In this document: positions 16,215 through 26,105 of the stretch, one piece after another
Position numbering within the stretch: position 1 is the stretch's first letter
Layout: each line of letters begins with the position of its first letter
From: Collinsella sp.
GTDB lineage: Bacteria > Actinomycetota > Coriobacteriia > Coriobacteriales > Coriobacteriaceae
Direction of reading: 5' to 3'
Assembly: GCA_019414205.1 (NCBI GenBank)
Contig: DXML01000005.1
Coordinates: 33,231-97,230, forward strand
Length of the DNA: 64,000 nucleotides
The notes under the pieces: generated by a model
The model's database searches: none
What the model saw: the letters and a program-made list of their open reading frames with translations, nothing else
What the model was told of the DNA's origin: nothing
Made by a program: the position numbers and the translations under genes

Positions 16215-16866
16215 CAAAACTATGCCGGATTACGGGGCCAGATAGCGAACCTTCGACCATACAGAAAATCGCAAAAACAAAACCGCAGGTAGACGAGCTG
16301 TCATCTTGCAGAAAACGCGGGTATGGATGGGGATCCTGAGTTTGGCCCCGTAATCCGGCATAGTTTTGAAATGCCGCCATATCCGTAACATCCCTTGATC
16401 TCCCATGGACAGAGGGAAACGGATCATTTTGGCCTTGCGAGGGCTGCCACGTGACCCGTCTGCCATGAAATGGGCCCATCTACTACGTTTAAGCCGCTAT
16501 CCTCAACCATGGCAAGTAATGCGAAATAAAAATCGCAGGTAGAACGCCTGCGATTTTGCATGAAAAGCGGGTATGGTCGGGGGTATCGAGTCAAACGTAG
16601 TAGATGGGCCGATTTCGTGGCGAGCGCTGTCAGCCGGTTTCCGCGGGTGGAAGAAAATGGATCATTTTGGTCCCGCGAGGCTTGCGGAGGCACTCGTGCA
16701 GGGCCGCCCGAACAAAACTATGCCGGTTTACTACGATGAATTCGACATTCCCGACCATGACTGCATTTTTCTAAATATTGCAAGCGTTCTACCTGCGGTT
16801 TTGTAAGCGCGCAATTTGCCGTGGTCGAAGGTGGGCGATTCATCGTAGTAAACCGACATAGTTTTG
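16215..16866. repeat. Tandem array of three long-hairpin elements
   Basis: Three elements of about 130-155 bp: arms 16215-16240/16343-16368 (26 bp, perfect), 16474-16492/16593-16611, and 16713-16741/16838-16866 (29 bp, one mismatch). Elements 1 and 3 share the outer arm CAAAACTATGCCGG. All have related interiors containing GCAGGTAGA or its complement near the tip; element 3 is inverted. The spacers share GGATCATTTTGG followed by a CGCGAGG-type stretch. No coding frame fits. Confidence 0.9.
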
Positions 16867-16926
16867 AAATGGCATTAACTCGGTAGCAGCCATTTTGCTA
16901 TGCCGGGGCGGTTGGCCGTTGGGTAA

Positions 16927-17556
16927 TTACCCTCGCAGGTAGGCGATGGCGATCTGCGTGCGGTTGCGCAGGCCCATTTTGGCCAGGATCGAGCTGATGT
17001 GATTGCGCACGGTGCCTTCGCCCATATAGGCGGTGGCAGCGATCTCCTTGTTGTCGAGGCCGCGGGCGATGAGCTCGGCGACTTCGAACTCGCGGTCGGT
17101 CAGGCTGACAAAGGCCGCGGGCCGGCGGAGGGTGCCCGACTCGACGCCCGTTCCGTCAAAATCGATGTCCTCGATTGCCCTGCCCTCGAGTACGCGCTTA
17201 CCGTCCATAACCTGCGCCAACGCCGGTGGAATGGCGGCGACATCGGTTTTGATCAGATAGCCGCGGGCACCCAGTTTGAGCGCCGACACAATGTACTCGT
17301 CATCCGAGAATGTCGTCAGAAACACCACGCGCGCCGCAGGGTCGCGCTCAAGGATCTCGCGTGCCGCCGAAAGGCCGTCGCGCCCCGGCATCTGAATGTC
17401 GAGCAGTGCGATATCGGGCGTGTGTTCGGCATGGAGCGAAACCGCGTCGTTGCCGTTGGCGCCGGTGCCCACTACCTCGATCTGCGGCTGGGCGCCCAGG
17501 ATAATCTTGAGCGAATCGACCACCAAGCGGTCGTCGTCGACAACAATGAGCCTCAT
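16927..17556 (-). CDS. NarL/LuxR-family response regulator
   Basis: A 209-residue protein with an N-terminal receiver domain (acidic pocket VVDDD at 5-9, phospho-acceptor Asp53 in LLDIQMPG, conserved Lys near 103) and a C-terminal LuxR HTH (about 145-205, 'LTDREFEVAELIARGLDNKEIAATAYMGEGTVRNHIS'). It overlaps the upstream kinase gene by four bases (ATGA), so the two are translationally coupled. The divergent ABC-2 exporter at 18895-22222 is the likely target by context. Confidence 0.93.
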   Translation of the reverse strand: MRLIVVDDDRLVVDSLKIILGAQPQIEVVGTGANGNDAVSLHAEHTPDIALLDIQMPGRDGLSAAREILERDPAARVVFLTTFSDDEYIVSALKLGARGYLIKTDVAAIPPALAQVMDGKRVLEGRAIEDIDFDGTGVESGTLRRPAAFVSLTDREFEVAELIARGLDNKEIAATAYMGEGTVRNHISSILAKMGLRNRTQIAIAYLRG

Positions 17557-18698
17557 CGGTCCTCATCTCCTTGCTGTTTGGGAACGGTGGCAAACACGCG
17601 CCAGCCGCCGGCGCCGGCACGCGGGCCGGCGGTGAAGGTGCCGCCAAGCGCCTCGATGCGCTCGTGCATAGAGGCGAGCCCCATGCCCTCCGCGGCGCCG
17701 TGGCCGCTTGCTTGAACCCCGCCCGCGCCATCGTCGGTAACGATGAGCTGGTAAAACGACGGATGCTCCATGCAACGTACAGTGACAGCATGGGCGCAAG
17801 CGTGGCGCATGGTGTTGGAGAGCGCCTCGCGCAGGACCGCCGCAAAGCAGTTCGCGACGTTTGCGGGCGCATGTTCGGTCATAACTTCAAGCTCAATCTG
17901 CGGGCCGCCGTCCGAGCGCGCGCCTTCAACAATGCGTTCGAGCTGCACGGAAAGGTCGACGGCGTTGTCGTTGAGCGCGTGGACGCTGGCGCGCACGAGC
18001 TGGAGCGCCTCGTCAACGGTGTATTTGACGTCGGCGAAATCGGCGGCAACGCCGGGCTCGTTGGCATGGACCACGCGCAGGGCTTCGGTTTGAAGCGAAG
18101 CGCGCGTGAGCTGGTGGCCCACGTTATCGTGGATCTCGCGCGCGATGCGGGCGCGTTCGGCGAGCGTCGCGAGCTCGACTTCGTAGTCCTGGCGGTCGGC
18201 GAGGTCGCGGTTGCGTGCCTCGAGTGCCAGGGCGCGTTCTTGCAGCTTGTCGCGGGTGCGACGCATGCGTTCCTGTTCGCGCTCCAGCTGCGCAGTGCGC
18301 AGCGACAGCAACGTGGCGGCGACCGAAAGGATGGCGGTTGGCAACAGCGTTCGGGTGGTGAGCGCGCCGCAGCGAAGGTCCGTGGCAAGTGCGCAGGCAA
18401 ACACGGAGCCAATTGCCAGCGCGGGCCAGATGCGTTCACGGCGCACGCGTCGCGCGATGTCATAGAGGGCGAGAGGTGCGAACGGCACAAACGGCGGCAC
18501 GAAGACAGCCGCGATGACGTAGGCGTAGCTGCCGGCCTCGCTGGCGCGACGGGCGCGTTCTCCCTGCGCGACCTCGGCCAGCGCGGCGATGACAACGCCA
18601 AGGCAAAACGCCGCGACCAGGCGAGCATCCACAGCAAGGCCCGTGGCGGCTGCGATGCAGCACGCCAGCACGATCGATTTGTCGAATAGCCTGTTCAT
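17553..18698 (-). CDS. Sensor histidine kinase, NarL/DesK type
   Basis: A 381-residue kinase. About 120 N-terminal residues form several membrane segments. A coiled region leads into a HisKA_3 dimerisation domain with phospho-His in IAREIHDNVGHQL, then a HATPase_c domain ('VLREALSNTMRHACAH', 'VTDDGAGG', 'GMGLASMHERIEALGG'). The start at 18698 is chosen from family layout. No ribosome site is visible, but TACAAT ends six bases before this ATG, so the mRNA may be leaderless. Starting at 18743 would add 15 residues. Confidence 0.9.
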   Translation of the reverse strand: MNRLFDKSIVLACCIAAATGLAVDARLVAAFCLGVVIAALAEVAQGERARRASEAGSYAYVIAAVFVPPFVPFAPLALYDIARRVRRERIWPALAIGSVFACALATDLRCGALTTRTLLPTAILSVAATLLSLRTAQLEREQERMRRTRDKLQERALALEARNRDLADRQDYEVELATLAERARIAREIHDNVGHQLTRASLQTEALRVVHANEPGVAADFADVKYTVDEALQLVRASVHALNDNAVDLSVQLERIVEGARSDGGPQIELEVMTEHAPANVANCFAAVLREALSNTMRHACAHAVTVRCMEHPSFYQLIVTDDGAGGVQASGHGAAEGMGLASMHERIEALGGTFTAGPRAGAGGWRVFATVPKQQGDEDR

Positions 18699-18894
18699 AC
18701 GGGTATTGTACGCGATGCCGCGCACGGGGGAGGCGCCACTCAAAGCAACCGTGACATTCCTCCCACGCGGCGGGGCGGTCGCGTCAGCAGGCTACGCGAC
18801 CGCCCCGCACTCGTGACAAAGCTCACTGGTGCGCGCCGTCAGCTCCTGCGATGATGCAATCGTACCGGGCCGCAAGCAACAGAAGGGCCGCCTC

Positions 18895-19833
18895 ATGACA
18901 GACATCGTCCACGTCGAAAACCTCGTTAAGCGCTACGACGACCTTATTGCGCTCGACCACTTTAACCTGAGTATCGCCCCCGGCGAGATCTTTGGCCTGC
19001 TGGGCCCCAACGGCTCGGGCAAGACCACGTCCATCAACTGCATCCTGCAGCTGCTCGCCTACGACAAAGGCACCATCGAGCTGTTCGGCGAGCCCATGAC
19101 GCCCGCCCGCTACGACCTCAAGCGCCGCATCGGCGTGGTGCCACAGCAGGTGGCGGTGTTCGACGAGCTCACGGTGCGCGAGAACATCGACTATTTCTGC
19201 AGTCTTTACGTCAACGACCGCAAGCGCCGCCGTGCGCTCGTGGACGAGGCGATCGACTTTGTCGGTCTGGGCGACTTTGCCAAGTTCCGCCCCGGTAAGC
19301 TCTCGGGCGGCCTGGCGCGCCGGCTCAACATTGCCTGCGGCATCGCGCACAAGCCCGAGCTCATCTTCTTCGACGAGCCCACGGTGGCGGTCGACCCGCA
19401 GAGCCGCAACGCCATCCTGGAGGGCATCTGCCGTCTGCGCGACGAGGGCGCCACGGTGGTGTATACCAGCCATTACATGGAGGAAATCGAGCAAATCTGC
19501 AGCCGCATCATGATCATGGACGGCGGGCGCGTGCTGGCGCAGGGCACCAACGACGAGCTCAAGCGCATGATCCAGATGGGCGAGCGCGTGACCGTCGAGG
19601 TCGGCGCCGTCGAGGCCGCCACGGTCGAGCGCCTGCGCGGCCTCGAGCATGTGCTTTCGATCGAGCTGTCCGGCGGCGAACTCGTTTGCACCTGCGAGGC
19701 GAGCCCGCACAATCTGGTCGACATCCTTGACACGCTGCGCGCCGCCGATGTGGCGCTCGGCCGCGTGTGGAGCGAGCCGCCGACCCTCAACGACGTGTTT
19801 CTCGAGATTACCGGCCGCGAGCTGCGCGACTAG
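18895..19833 (+). CDS. ABC-2 exporter ATP-binding protein
   Basis: A 312-residue ATPase with Walker A GPNGSGKTT (about 38), signature LSGGLARRLNIA and Walker B LIFFDEPTVAVD, followed by the usual C-terminal extension of drug/antibiotic exporter ATPases. AGAAGGG lies seven bases before the ATG, which favours this start over an upstream GTG at 18829. It is first of three genes with two ABC-2 permeases. The cargo is unknown; such systems often export lantibiotics or other antimicrobial agents. Confidence 0.93.
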   Translation: MTDIVHVENLVKRYDDLIALDHFNLSIAPGEIFGLLGPNGSGKTTSINCILQLLAYDKGTIELFGEPMTPARYDLKRRIGVVPQQVAVFDELTVRENIDYFCSLYVNDRKRRRALVDEAIDFVGLGDFAKFRPGKLSGGLARRLNIACGIAHKPELIFFDEPTVAVDPQSRNAILEGICRLRDEGATVVYTSHYMEEIEQICSRIMIMDGGRVLAQGTNDELKRMIQMGERVTVEVGAVEAATVERLRGLEHVLSIELSGGELVCTCEASPHNLVDILDTLRAADVALGRVWSEPPTLNDVFLEITGRELRD

Positions 19834-19842
19834 GGGACGGCC

Positions 19843-21030
19843 ATGTTCAACACCATCATAACCACGGCCAAGACGCTATTGCGCCGGCCGAGCACATGGG
19901 TCTGGGGCGCGATCTTTCCCGTCGCGCTTTCAACGATGTTCATGTTTATGTTTGCGAACCTCAGCTCCGACGGCAAGATCGACCCGGTGCCGGTAGCCGT
20001 TGTCGCTGACGAAGCCTGGGGCGCTTCGTCCTTTAAGGACGTGGCGACCTCGCTTGCCAGGGAGGGCGACGATCAACTGCTCGATGTGAGCGAGTACGAA
20101 GACTTGGCTGCCGCGCGCAAGGCACTCAAGGCCGGCGAGGTCGCGGGCATCTATACGGTCGATGCCGCGGGCACGCCCAAGCTCACGCTGCTTTCGAGCT
20201 ATGACAGCTCGCGTGCGTCGACGGTGCTCACCGACCGCAGCATCCTTGAGACGGTGGCAAGCTCGTATACGCAAAATGCCGAGCTCATGTCCAAGATTGC
20301 CCAAGACAACCCGGCCGCCCTAGCCGACCCGGAGGCGGTTGCGCGCGCCCTGTCGCTCGAGGGCGGAACCCGCCGCGTGAGCCTGACACGCACCACACCC
20401 GACGGCACGACCATTTACTACTACGCGCTCTTTGGTCTGGTCGCGATGATGTCTGCCGAGTTTGCCGCTTTGAGCGTCGTCGATTTGCAGCCCAATCTGT
20501 CGGGCCTTGGCGCGCGCCGCTGCGTGGGTGGCCTTTCCAAGACGGCGTCGCTGGCCGGCATCTTTGTCGGCTCGTGGCTGGTTTCCTTTGCCTCGATGGC
20601 GGTCGCGATTGGCTATGTGCGCCTAGTCGTTGGCGTCGACTTTGGCGGGCGCGAGGGGCTGTGTCTGGTGGGTGGCGCCGTGTCCGCGCTTGCCGCGACG
20701 GGCCTGGGCCTTTTTGTGGGTACGCTTCCCGTTAAGGGTGGCAAGGCGTCCAAGTCGGGCATCCTCACGGGCTTTGCCACCACGTGCGCCCTGTTCGCCG
20801 GCCTCTACGGCGAGCCGGCGATGGCGCTTGCCGACGACGTCGCCCGCGCCTTTCCGGCCGAGTGCTGGCTCAACCCCGTCAAGCTCATCTGCGACATGTT
20901 CAATCGCCTGTATTTCTTTGAGGACCTGGGGCCCTTTGCCGTCCGCGCTGGTGCGCTCGTCCTGATGGCCCTGGTGTTTGTCGCCGCCGCTACGCTGATC
21001 TTTGGAAGGAGCCGCTATGAGCACCTTTAA
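19843..21030 (+). CDS. ABC-2 type exporter permease 1
   Basis: A 395-residue membrane protein. It has one N-terminal transmembrane segment (about 20-42), an extracytoplasmic domain of about 150 residues, then five or six membrane segments: the ABC2_membrane_3 layout. It starts nine bases after the ATPase stop and overlaps the next permease by 14 bases. It probably forms a heterodimer with that second permease. Confidence 0.9.
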   Translation: MFNTIITTAKTLLRRPSTWVWGAIFPVALSTMFMFMFANLSSDGKIDPVPVAVVADEAWGASSFKDVATSLAREGDDQLLDVSEYEDLAAARKALKAGEVAGIYTVDAAGTPKLTLLSSYDSSRASTVLTDRSILETVASSYTQNAELMSKIAQDNPAALADPEAVARALSLEGGTRRVSLTRTTPDGTTIYYYALFGLVAMMSAEFAALSVVDLQPNLSGLGARRCVGGLSKTASLAGIFVGSWLVSFASMAVAIGYVRLVVGVDFGGREGLCLVGGAVSALAATGLGLFVGTLPVKGGKASKSGILTGFATTCALFAGLYGEPAMALADDVARAFPAECWLNPVKLICDMFNRLYFFEDLGPFAVRAGALVLMALVFVAAATLIFGRSRYEHL

Positions 21031-22222
21031 GACCGCGCTTCGCATGGCGCTCGCGCACCCGCTCTACCTGCTCATCTATACGGTGTTCATCTCGCTCATG
21101 GGCGTATTCATCGCGGCCTCGGTGAGCTGGAACTCGTCGCAGCTTACCGAGTACAAGCCCTACGACACCAACGTGATCGTGGTCGACCGCGACAATAGCG
21201 ACCTTTCGCGGGCGCTTACCAAGCACCTAGGCTCACGCTTTGACCTGGTCACGGGCGTCGGCGACGACACGTACGACCTTGCGGACGCGCTTGCCAAGAG
21301 TAACAGCGCCAAGGGCAGCGCCGACTGCGTGTTCTTTATCCCGGAGGGGTTCGAGGACGACCTCGTTGCGGCCGCCCGCGCGGGGGAGGAGTTGCCCAGG
21401 CTCGATGTGACCTACGGCTCCGGCACCATGGCGGCGGCGCTTTCGTCTGCCGAGGCCTCACGCTGGATCTCGCTCGCGGGTGCTGCGGCGGCGCTTGAGC
21501 CAGCTGCTTCCGACGGCGAGGTCGCCAAGGCCGCCGAGCATGCTGCCGCCAAGCGCGCCGAGGTCCAGATCGAGCAGGTCAAGGTCGACTCGACTGCCGC
21601 CGCCGCGCTCGAGTCGTACTTTAACTTTGGCGCGTATGCGATCATCTCGTCGGTCATCGTGTCGGTGGGGCTGGTGTTCTCGGGCATGAACGAGCCCGAG
21701 CGCGTGCGCCGCATGGAGGCCGGTCCGCTCTCCGAGCGCCAGCGTTCGCTTGCCGTGTTTGCGGCCGCCGCCGTGCTTACCGTCTGCATTTGGTTTGTGT
21801 CGAGCATGATGGGTGTCGTGGGCTTTGCCGGCGCGGTTGCCGAGGTCGGCGTGGGTCGTGTGTGTCTGGCGCTGGCGGCGACGTTTGCCCTGGCGTGCAC
21901 GCCGCTGGCCGTTGGCTTTACGCTGTCGAGCTTGGGCGCGCGCGAGGAGCTGCTCAACGGCGTGGGCAACTTACTCGGCATGCTCATGACGTTTTTGGGT
22001 GGCGCCTGGATGCCGCTGTCGCTCATGGGCTCGGCCGTGCAGACCGTGGCGCATTTTGTGCCGACGTTTTGGGTGAACGACGCGATCGGCAAGGCGCTCG
22101 CCGCGGACCTGACGTCCACCGTGCTGGGCGACATCGCCTGCGACCTGGGCGTCACCGTGCTCTTCGCCGCGGCCATCGCCGCCGTAGGCCTGGCCCTCAC
22201 GCGCGCCAAATCCCATGCCTAG
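21017..22222 (+). CDS. ABC-2 type exporter permease 2
   Basis: A 401-residue protein with the same layout as the preceding permease: an N-terminal membrane anchor (about 14-35), a large external domain and about six C-terminal membrane segments. The ATG at 21017 has GGAAGGA five bases upstream and lies inside the end of permease 1. It is the last gene of the operon. Confidence 0.9.
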   Translation: MSTFKTALRMALAHPLYLLIYTVFISLMGVFIAASVSWNSSQLTEYKPYDTNVIVVDRDNSDLSRALTKHLGSRFDLVTGVGDDTYDLADALAKSNSAKGSADCVFFIPEGFEDDLVAAARAGEELPRLDVTYGSGTMAAALSSAEASRWISLAGAAAALEPAASDGEVAKAAEHAAAKRAEVQIEQVKVDSTAAAALESYFNFGAYAIISSVIVSVGLVFSGMNEPERVRRMEAGPLSERQRSLAVFAAAAVLTVCIWFVSSMMGVVGFAGAVAEVGVGRVCLALAATFALACTPLAVGFTLSSLGAREELLNGVGNLLGMLMTFLGGAWMPLSLMGSAVQTVAHFVPTFWVNDAIGKALAADLTSTVLGDIACDLGVTVLFAAAIAAVGLALTRAKSHA

Positions 22223-22231
22223 CCGTAACCC

Positions 22232-22402
22232 GTCACTTGGGGACGTTCTTAAACGACTAGTCATCGGGGACAGTCTTTGCCGATTCGCCGGTTCGCCAGC
22301 CGGGTTGGCAAGGACTGTCCCAATATGCCGGCCTTTGGGACCACTCATTGGGGACAGACTTAAATGAGCGATTTCGCTCATTTAAGTCTGTCCCCAATGA
22401 GT
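22232..22402. repeat. Composite intergenic palindromes
   Basis: Three modules in a row: GTCACTTGGGGACGTTCTT (22232-22250, a variant of the IS110 target); a GGGACAGTC/GACTGTCCC imperfect hairpin (22266-22321); and a perfect 29-bp palindrome with a 2-nt loop (22343-22371/22374-22402) of the ACTCATTGGGGAC type. The same set recurs at 25888-26010. Confidence 0.9.
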
Positions 22403-22409
22403 AGGTTGG

Positions 22410-22446
22410 AAAATAGTTCGCGCACGTCGCTTAAAAATAGTTCGCC
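22410..22446. promoter_or_regulatory. Direct repeat ahead of the MacB/FtsX operon
   Basis: AAATAGTTCGC occurs at 22411-22421 and again at 22436-22446, a 25-base spacing. A TACTAT -10-like hexamer follows at 22453-22458. The arrangement suggests a regulator site overlapping the promoter region. Confidence 0.35.
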
Positions 22447-22499
22447 CAGGTTTACTATTAGCTTAGAAAAGTGGCAGAAGGCTAACAACGGGGGATAGC

Positions 22500-23213
<714 letters not shown>

Positions 23214-23221
23214 GCGGCGCC

Positions 23222-25888
23222 ATGACACCTCTCGCAAAACGTCTCCCGCGCGAGCTGCGCCGCAATATCGGCAAGTACCTGGGCATCTTTTTGCTTATGT
23301 GCGGAAGCATCGCCCTTACCTCGGGCTTTTTGCTCGCGGCGCATTCCATCGGTTGCCTTATCGACGACATGCGCGACGACTACACGATTGAGGACGGCCG
23401 CGTAACTACCTCCTTCGAGGCCACCGACGAGCAGCTCAAGGCTGCCGAAGACGCGGCTGAGGACGTCGGCGGCGTTACGCTCTACAAGAACTTCTCTATC
23501 GACGCCATCATCAAAAAGGCGTCCGGCGACGACGGCACCAAGCGCACCCTGCGCACCTATGCGCACCGCACCAAGGTCGATATCGCGTCCTACTGTGAGG
23601 GCAGGCAGCCCAGGGCGGACGATGAGGTGGCAATCGACCGTGTCTTCGCCACCAACAACGACCTCGCCGTGGGCGATAAGGTCGAGCTTGAGGGCCGCAC
23701 CTACACCATCTGCGGCATCATGACCCAGCCCGATAGTCAGGCGCTGTTCCTTAACAATTCGGACTTTACGGTGAACACCATCACGTATGGCGTCGCCGAG
23801 GTCACCGACGCCGGCTTTGCCGCGCTCGAGGATGCCGGCGGCGCGCCTGCCTACACCTACTCCTTCACCTTTGCCGATCGCGACCTCCCCACCGCGGATC
23901 GCATCGATGCGGAGCAGGATATGGTCGAGGCGCTGACCGATGCCGATGCGCGCGTGGACGATCTGATCGATGCCGATTCCAATCAGGGCATTGGCTATGC
24001 GCGCGATGACGTGGACGGTGACTCCATGATGTGGATGACGCTGCTCAACATTATCATCGTGATCATGGCGTTCGTCTTTGTGGTCCTTACCGACGCCACC
24101 ATCGAGGAGGAGGGCGCCATCATCGGCACACTGCTCGCCAGCGGCTATCGTCGTCGCGAGATCGTGCTTCACTACCTGGCGCTTCCCGCCATCGTGGGTG
24201 TGCTCGCGGCACTTTTGGGCACTGCGCTTGGCGTTGTGTTCTTTACCGAGCCCATGCGAAGCCTCTATTACGGTTCGTACAGCCTGCCGCCCTTCCAGGT
24301 GTACTGGAGCTGGGAGATTTTTGTGAAGTGCGCCGTGGTTCCCGCTGCCGCGCTCATCCTCATCACGCTGGTGGGCCTGCTCCGCAAGATGGGCAAGACG
24401 CCGTTGCAGTTTCTCCGTCACGAGGCGAGCGGCAAGTCGGGCACCAAGCGCGGCATGCGGCTGCCGGAGCGCATGGGCTTTGTTTCCCGCTTCCGCCTGC
24501 GCGTCTTCTTGCGCAACCTGGGCAACTTCGCCACGCTCTTCGTGGGTATTGCGTTTGCATCGCTGCTGCTGCTCTTTGGTCTGGCGATTCTGCCCACGAT
24601 GACGCACTATGCGGACAACCTGGAGACGAGCCTGGTCGCCGAGCATCAGTACACGCTCAAGGCGCCGCTGGAGCTCGAGGGCACCGCCGAGGAGCGCGAG
24701 CAGTGGTCGGCACTCGAGCGCTTGCAGTCGGTTGACGGCACGCTGCTTTCCGCCGCTCAAGATGCCGATGACGAGCTTGACGATGCGGCCGATGCGGCGC
24801 AGACGGCAGCCGATGCCGCGACCGCATCTCCGTCTGCCGAGAGCCTGATCGCGGCACAGGACGCGCTCGCAAGCGTTCAGGACAAGAAGGATGCGCTCTA
24901 TGCGCGCCTCGACGACCTGGCCGATGCCCTTGGCTGCGACCGCGACGGGGCTATCGACCTGATCGACAAGGCCTCTAAGATCGATGCCGACAACGACGAC
25001 ATTCACCCGGTCAACACGACCGACAACGGTGCGGGCGCAATCGCGCAGGCCGAGAAATATGCCGTTTACCAGCTGCAATACGACCGTGGCGATGGTAATG
25101 GCGAGGAGACGATTTCTGTCTACGGCATCTCGGCAAACTCGCGCTACTGGAAGGACCTCAACGTCGGCGATGGGCGCGTCGTCTTTGGCGGCGGTCTGCT
25201 CGATAAGTTTGGCTGGAGCGAGGGCCAGAAGGTCGAGCTTCGCGACAAATACGAGGCTCGCAATTACTCTCTTGAGTACGCGGGCAAGGATTGCGGCTGG
25301 GGCTCAAAGTCGGACATGAATATCTATATGAGCATCGATGACTTTAACGAGCTGTTTGGCAACGATGCCGACTACTTCAACGGCTATGTGAGCGATGAGA
25401 AGCTCGACCTCGATGCGCGCTACTTTGCCGGCGACACCACGCCCGACGACATGCGTGCCGTGGGCGACCAGTTCATCGGCATGATGAGCAAAATGATCGG
25501 CATGATGGTCGGGCTCGCGGTGTTTATCTTCCTGCTGTTTATGTATCTGCTGACCAAGGCTGTTATCGACCATAGCGCCCGTTCGATCAGCTACATGAAA
25601 GTTTTTGGCTATCGCGATAGCGAGATCTCGCATCTGTACATCCGCTCGATCACGCTGTGCGTGGCGGCGTCGCTCGTGCTGAGCCTGCCGTTGATTATCT
25701 GCTCGCTCACGGCTATTTTCCGCTCCATGTTGCTCGCCTATAACGGCAATATCGAGATTTATGTGCCAAGCTGGTCCATGGCTGCATGCGTCGGCATTGG
25801 CTTTGCGACCTACCTGGTCGTGGCGCTGCTACACACGCGCTCTATCAAGCGCGTCAGCCTGGCCGAGGCCCTCAAAGTCCAAGAGTAG
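23222..25888 (+). CDS. FtsX-family ABC transporter permease
   Basis: An 888-residue permease with an N-terminal membrane segment (about 20-42), a first FtsX core of three membrane helices (about 275-400), a fourth near 430-455, a long external domain with an Ala/Asp-rich coiled-coil stretch (about 500-590), and a second FtsX core at the C-terminus (about 755-885). This matches the large Gram-positive ABC permeases. The start at 23222 follows family layout; the ribosome site is weak, suggesting coupling to the preceding gene. Confidence 0.9.
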   Translation: MTPLAKRLPRELRRNIGKYLGIFLLMCGSIALTSGFLLAAHSIGCLIDDMRDDYTIEDGRVTTSFEATDEQLKAAEDAAEDVGGVTLYKNFSIDAIIKKASGDDGTKRTLRTYAHRTKVDIASYCEGRQPRADDEVAIDRVFATNNDLAVGDKVELEGRTYTICGIMTQPDSQALFLNNSDFTVNTITYGVAEVTDAGFAALEDAGGAPAYTYSFTFADRDLPTADRIDAEQDMVEALTDADARVDDLIDADSNQGIGYARDDVDGDSMMWMTLLNIIIVIMAFVFVVLTDATIEEEGAIIGTLLASGYRRREIVLHYLALPAIVGVLAALLGTALGVVFFTEPMRSLYYGSYSLPPFQVYWSWEIFVKCAVVPAAALILITLVGLLRKMGKTPLQFLRHEASGKSGTKRGMRLPERMGFVSRFRLRVFLRNLGNFATLFVGIAFASLLLLFGLAILPTMTHYADNLETSLVAEHQYTLKAPLELEGTAEEREQWSALERLQSVDGTLLSAAQDADDELDDAADAAQTAADAATASPSAESLIAAQDALASVQDKKDALYARLDDLADALGCDRDGAIDLIDKASKIDADNDDIHPVNTTDNGAGAIAQAEKYAVYQLQYDRGDGNGEETISVYGISANSRYWKDLNVGDGRVVFGGGLLDKFGWSEGQKVELRDKYEARNYSLEYAGKDCGWGSKSDMNIYMSIDDFNELFGNDADYFNGYVSDEKLDLDARYFAGDTTPDDMRAVGDQFIGMMSKMIGMMVGLAVFIFLLFMYLLTKAVIDHSARSISYMKVFGYRDSEISHLYIRSITLCVAASLVLSLPLIICSLTAIFRSMLLAYNGNIEIYVPSWSMAACVGIGFATYLVVALLHTRSIKRVSLAEALKVQE

Positions 25889-26010
25889 TCATCGGGAACG
25901 TTCTTAAATGACTAGCCATTGGGGACAGTCTTTGCCGATTCTCCGGCTCGCCGGTCGGGCTGGCAAGGACTGTCCCTGGCGGCACTCATTTAAGTCTGCC
26001 CCCAATGAGT
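25888..26010. repeat. Second copy of the composite intergenic palindromes
   Basis: GTCATCGGGAACGTTCTT (25888-25905, degraded target motif), a GGGGACAGTC/GGACTGTCCC hairpin (25921-25975) and an ACTCATTTAAGTCTG...CCAATGAGT palindrome (25984-26010). The order is the same as at 22232-22402. Confidence 0.85.
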
Positions 26011-26032
26011 GCCTAACGACTCGGTGTTGCGC

Positions 26033-26063
26033 TTGACTTCGACCCTACTTTAACGGGTACCAT
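26033..26063 (+). promoter_or_regulatory. Possible promoter of the DUF362 gene
   Basis: TTGACT (26033-26038) and TACCAT (26058-26063) have a 19-base spacer, 43 bases before the ATG. The -35 is good; the spacing is long. Confidence 0.4.
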
Positions 26064-26105
26064 CCTCTATGTCTGTAATGCCATATAGACCGAGGGGATA
26101 GATCT

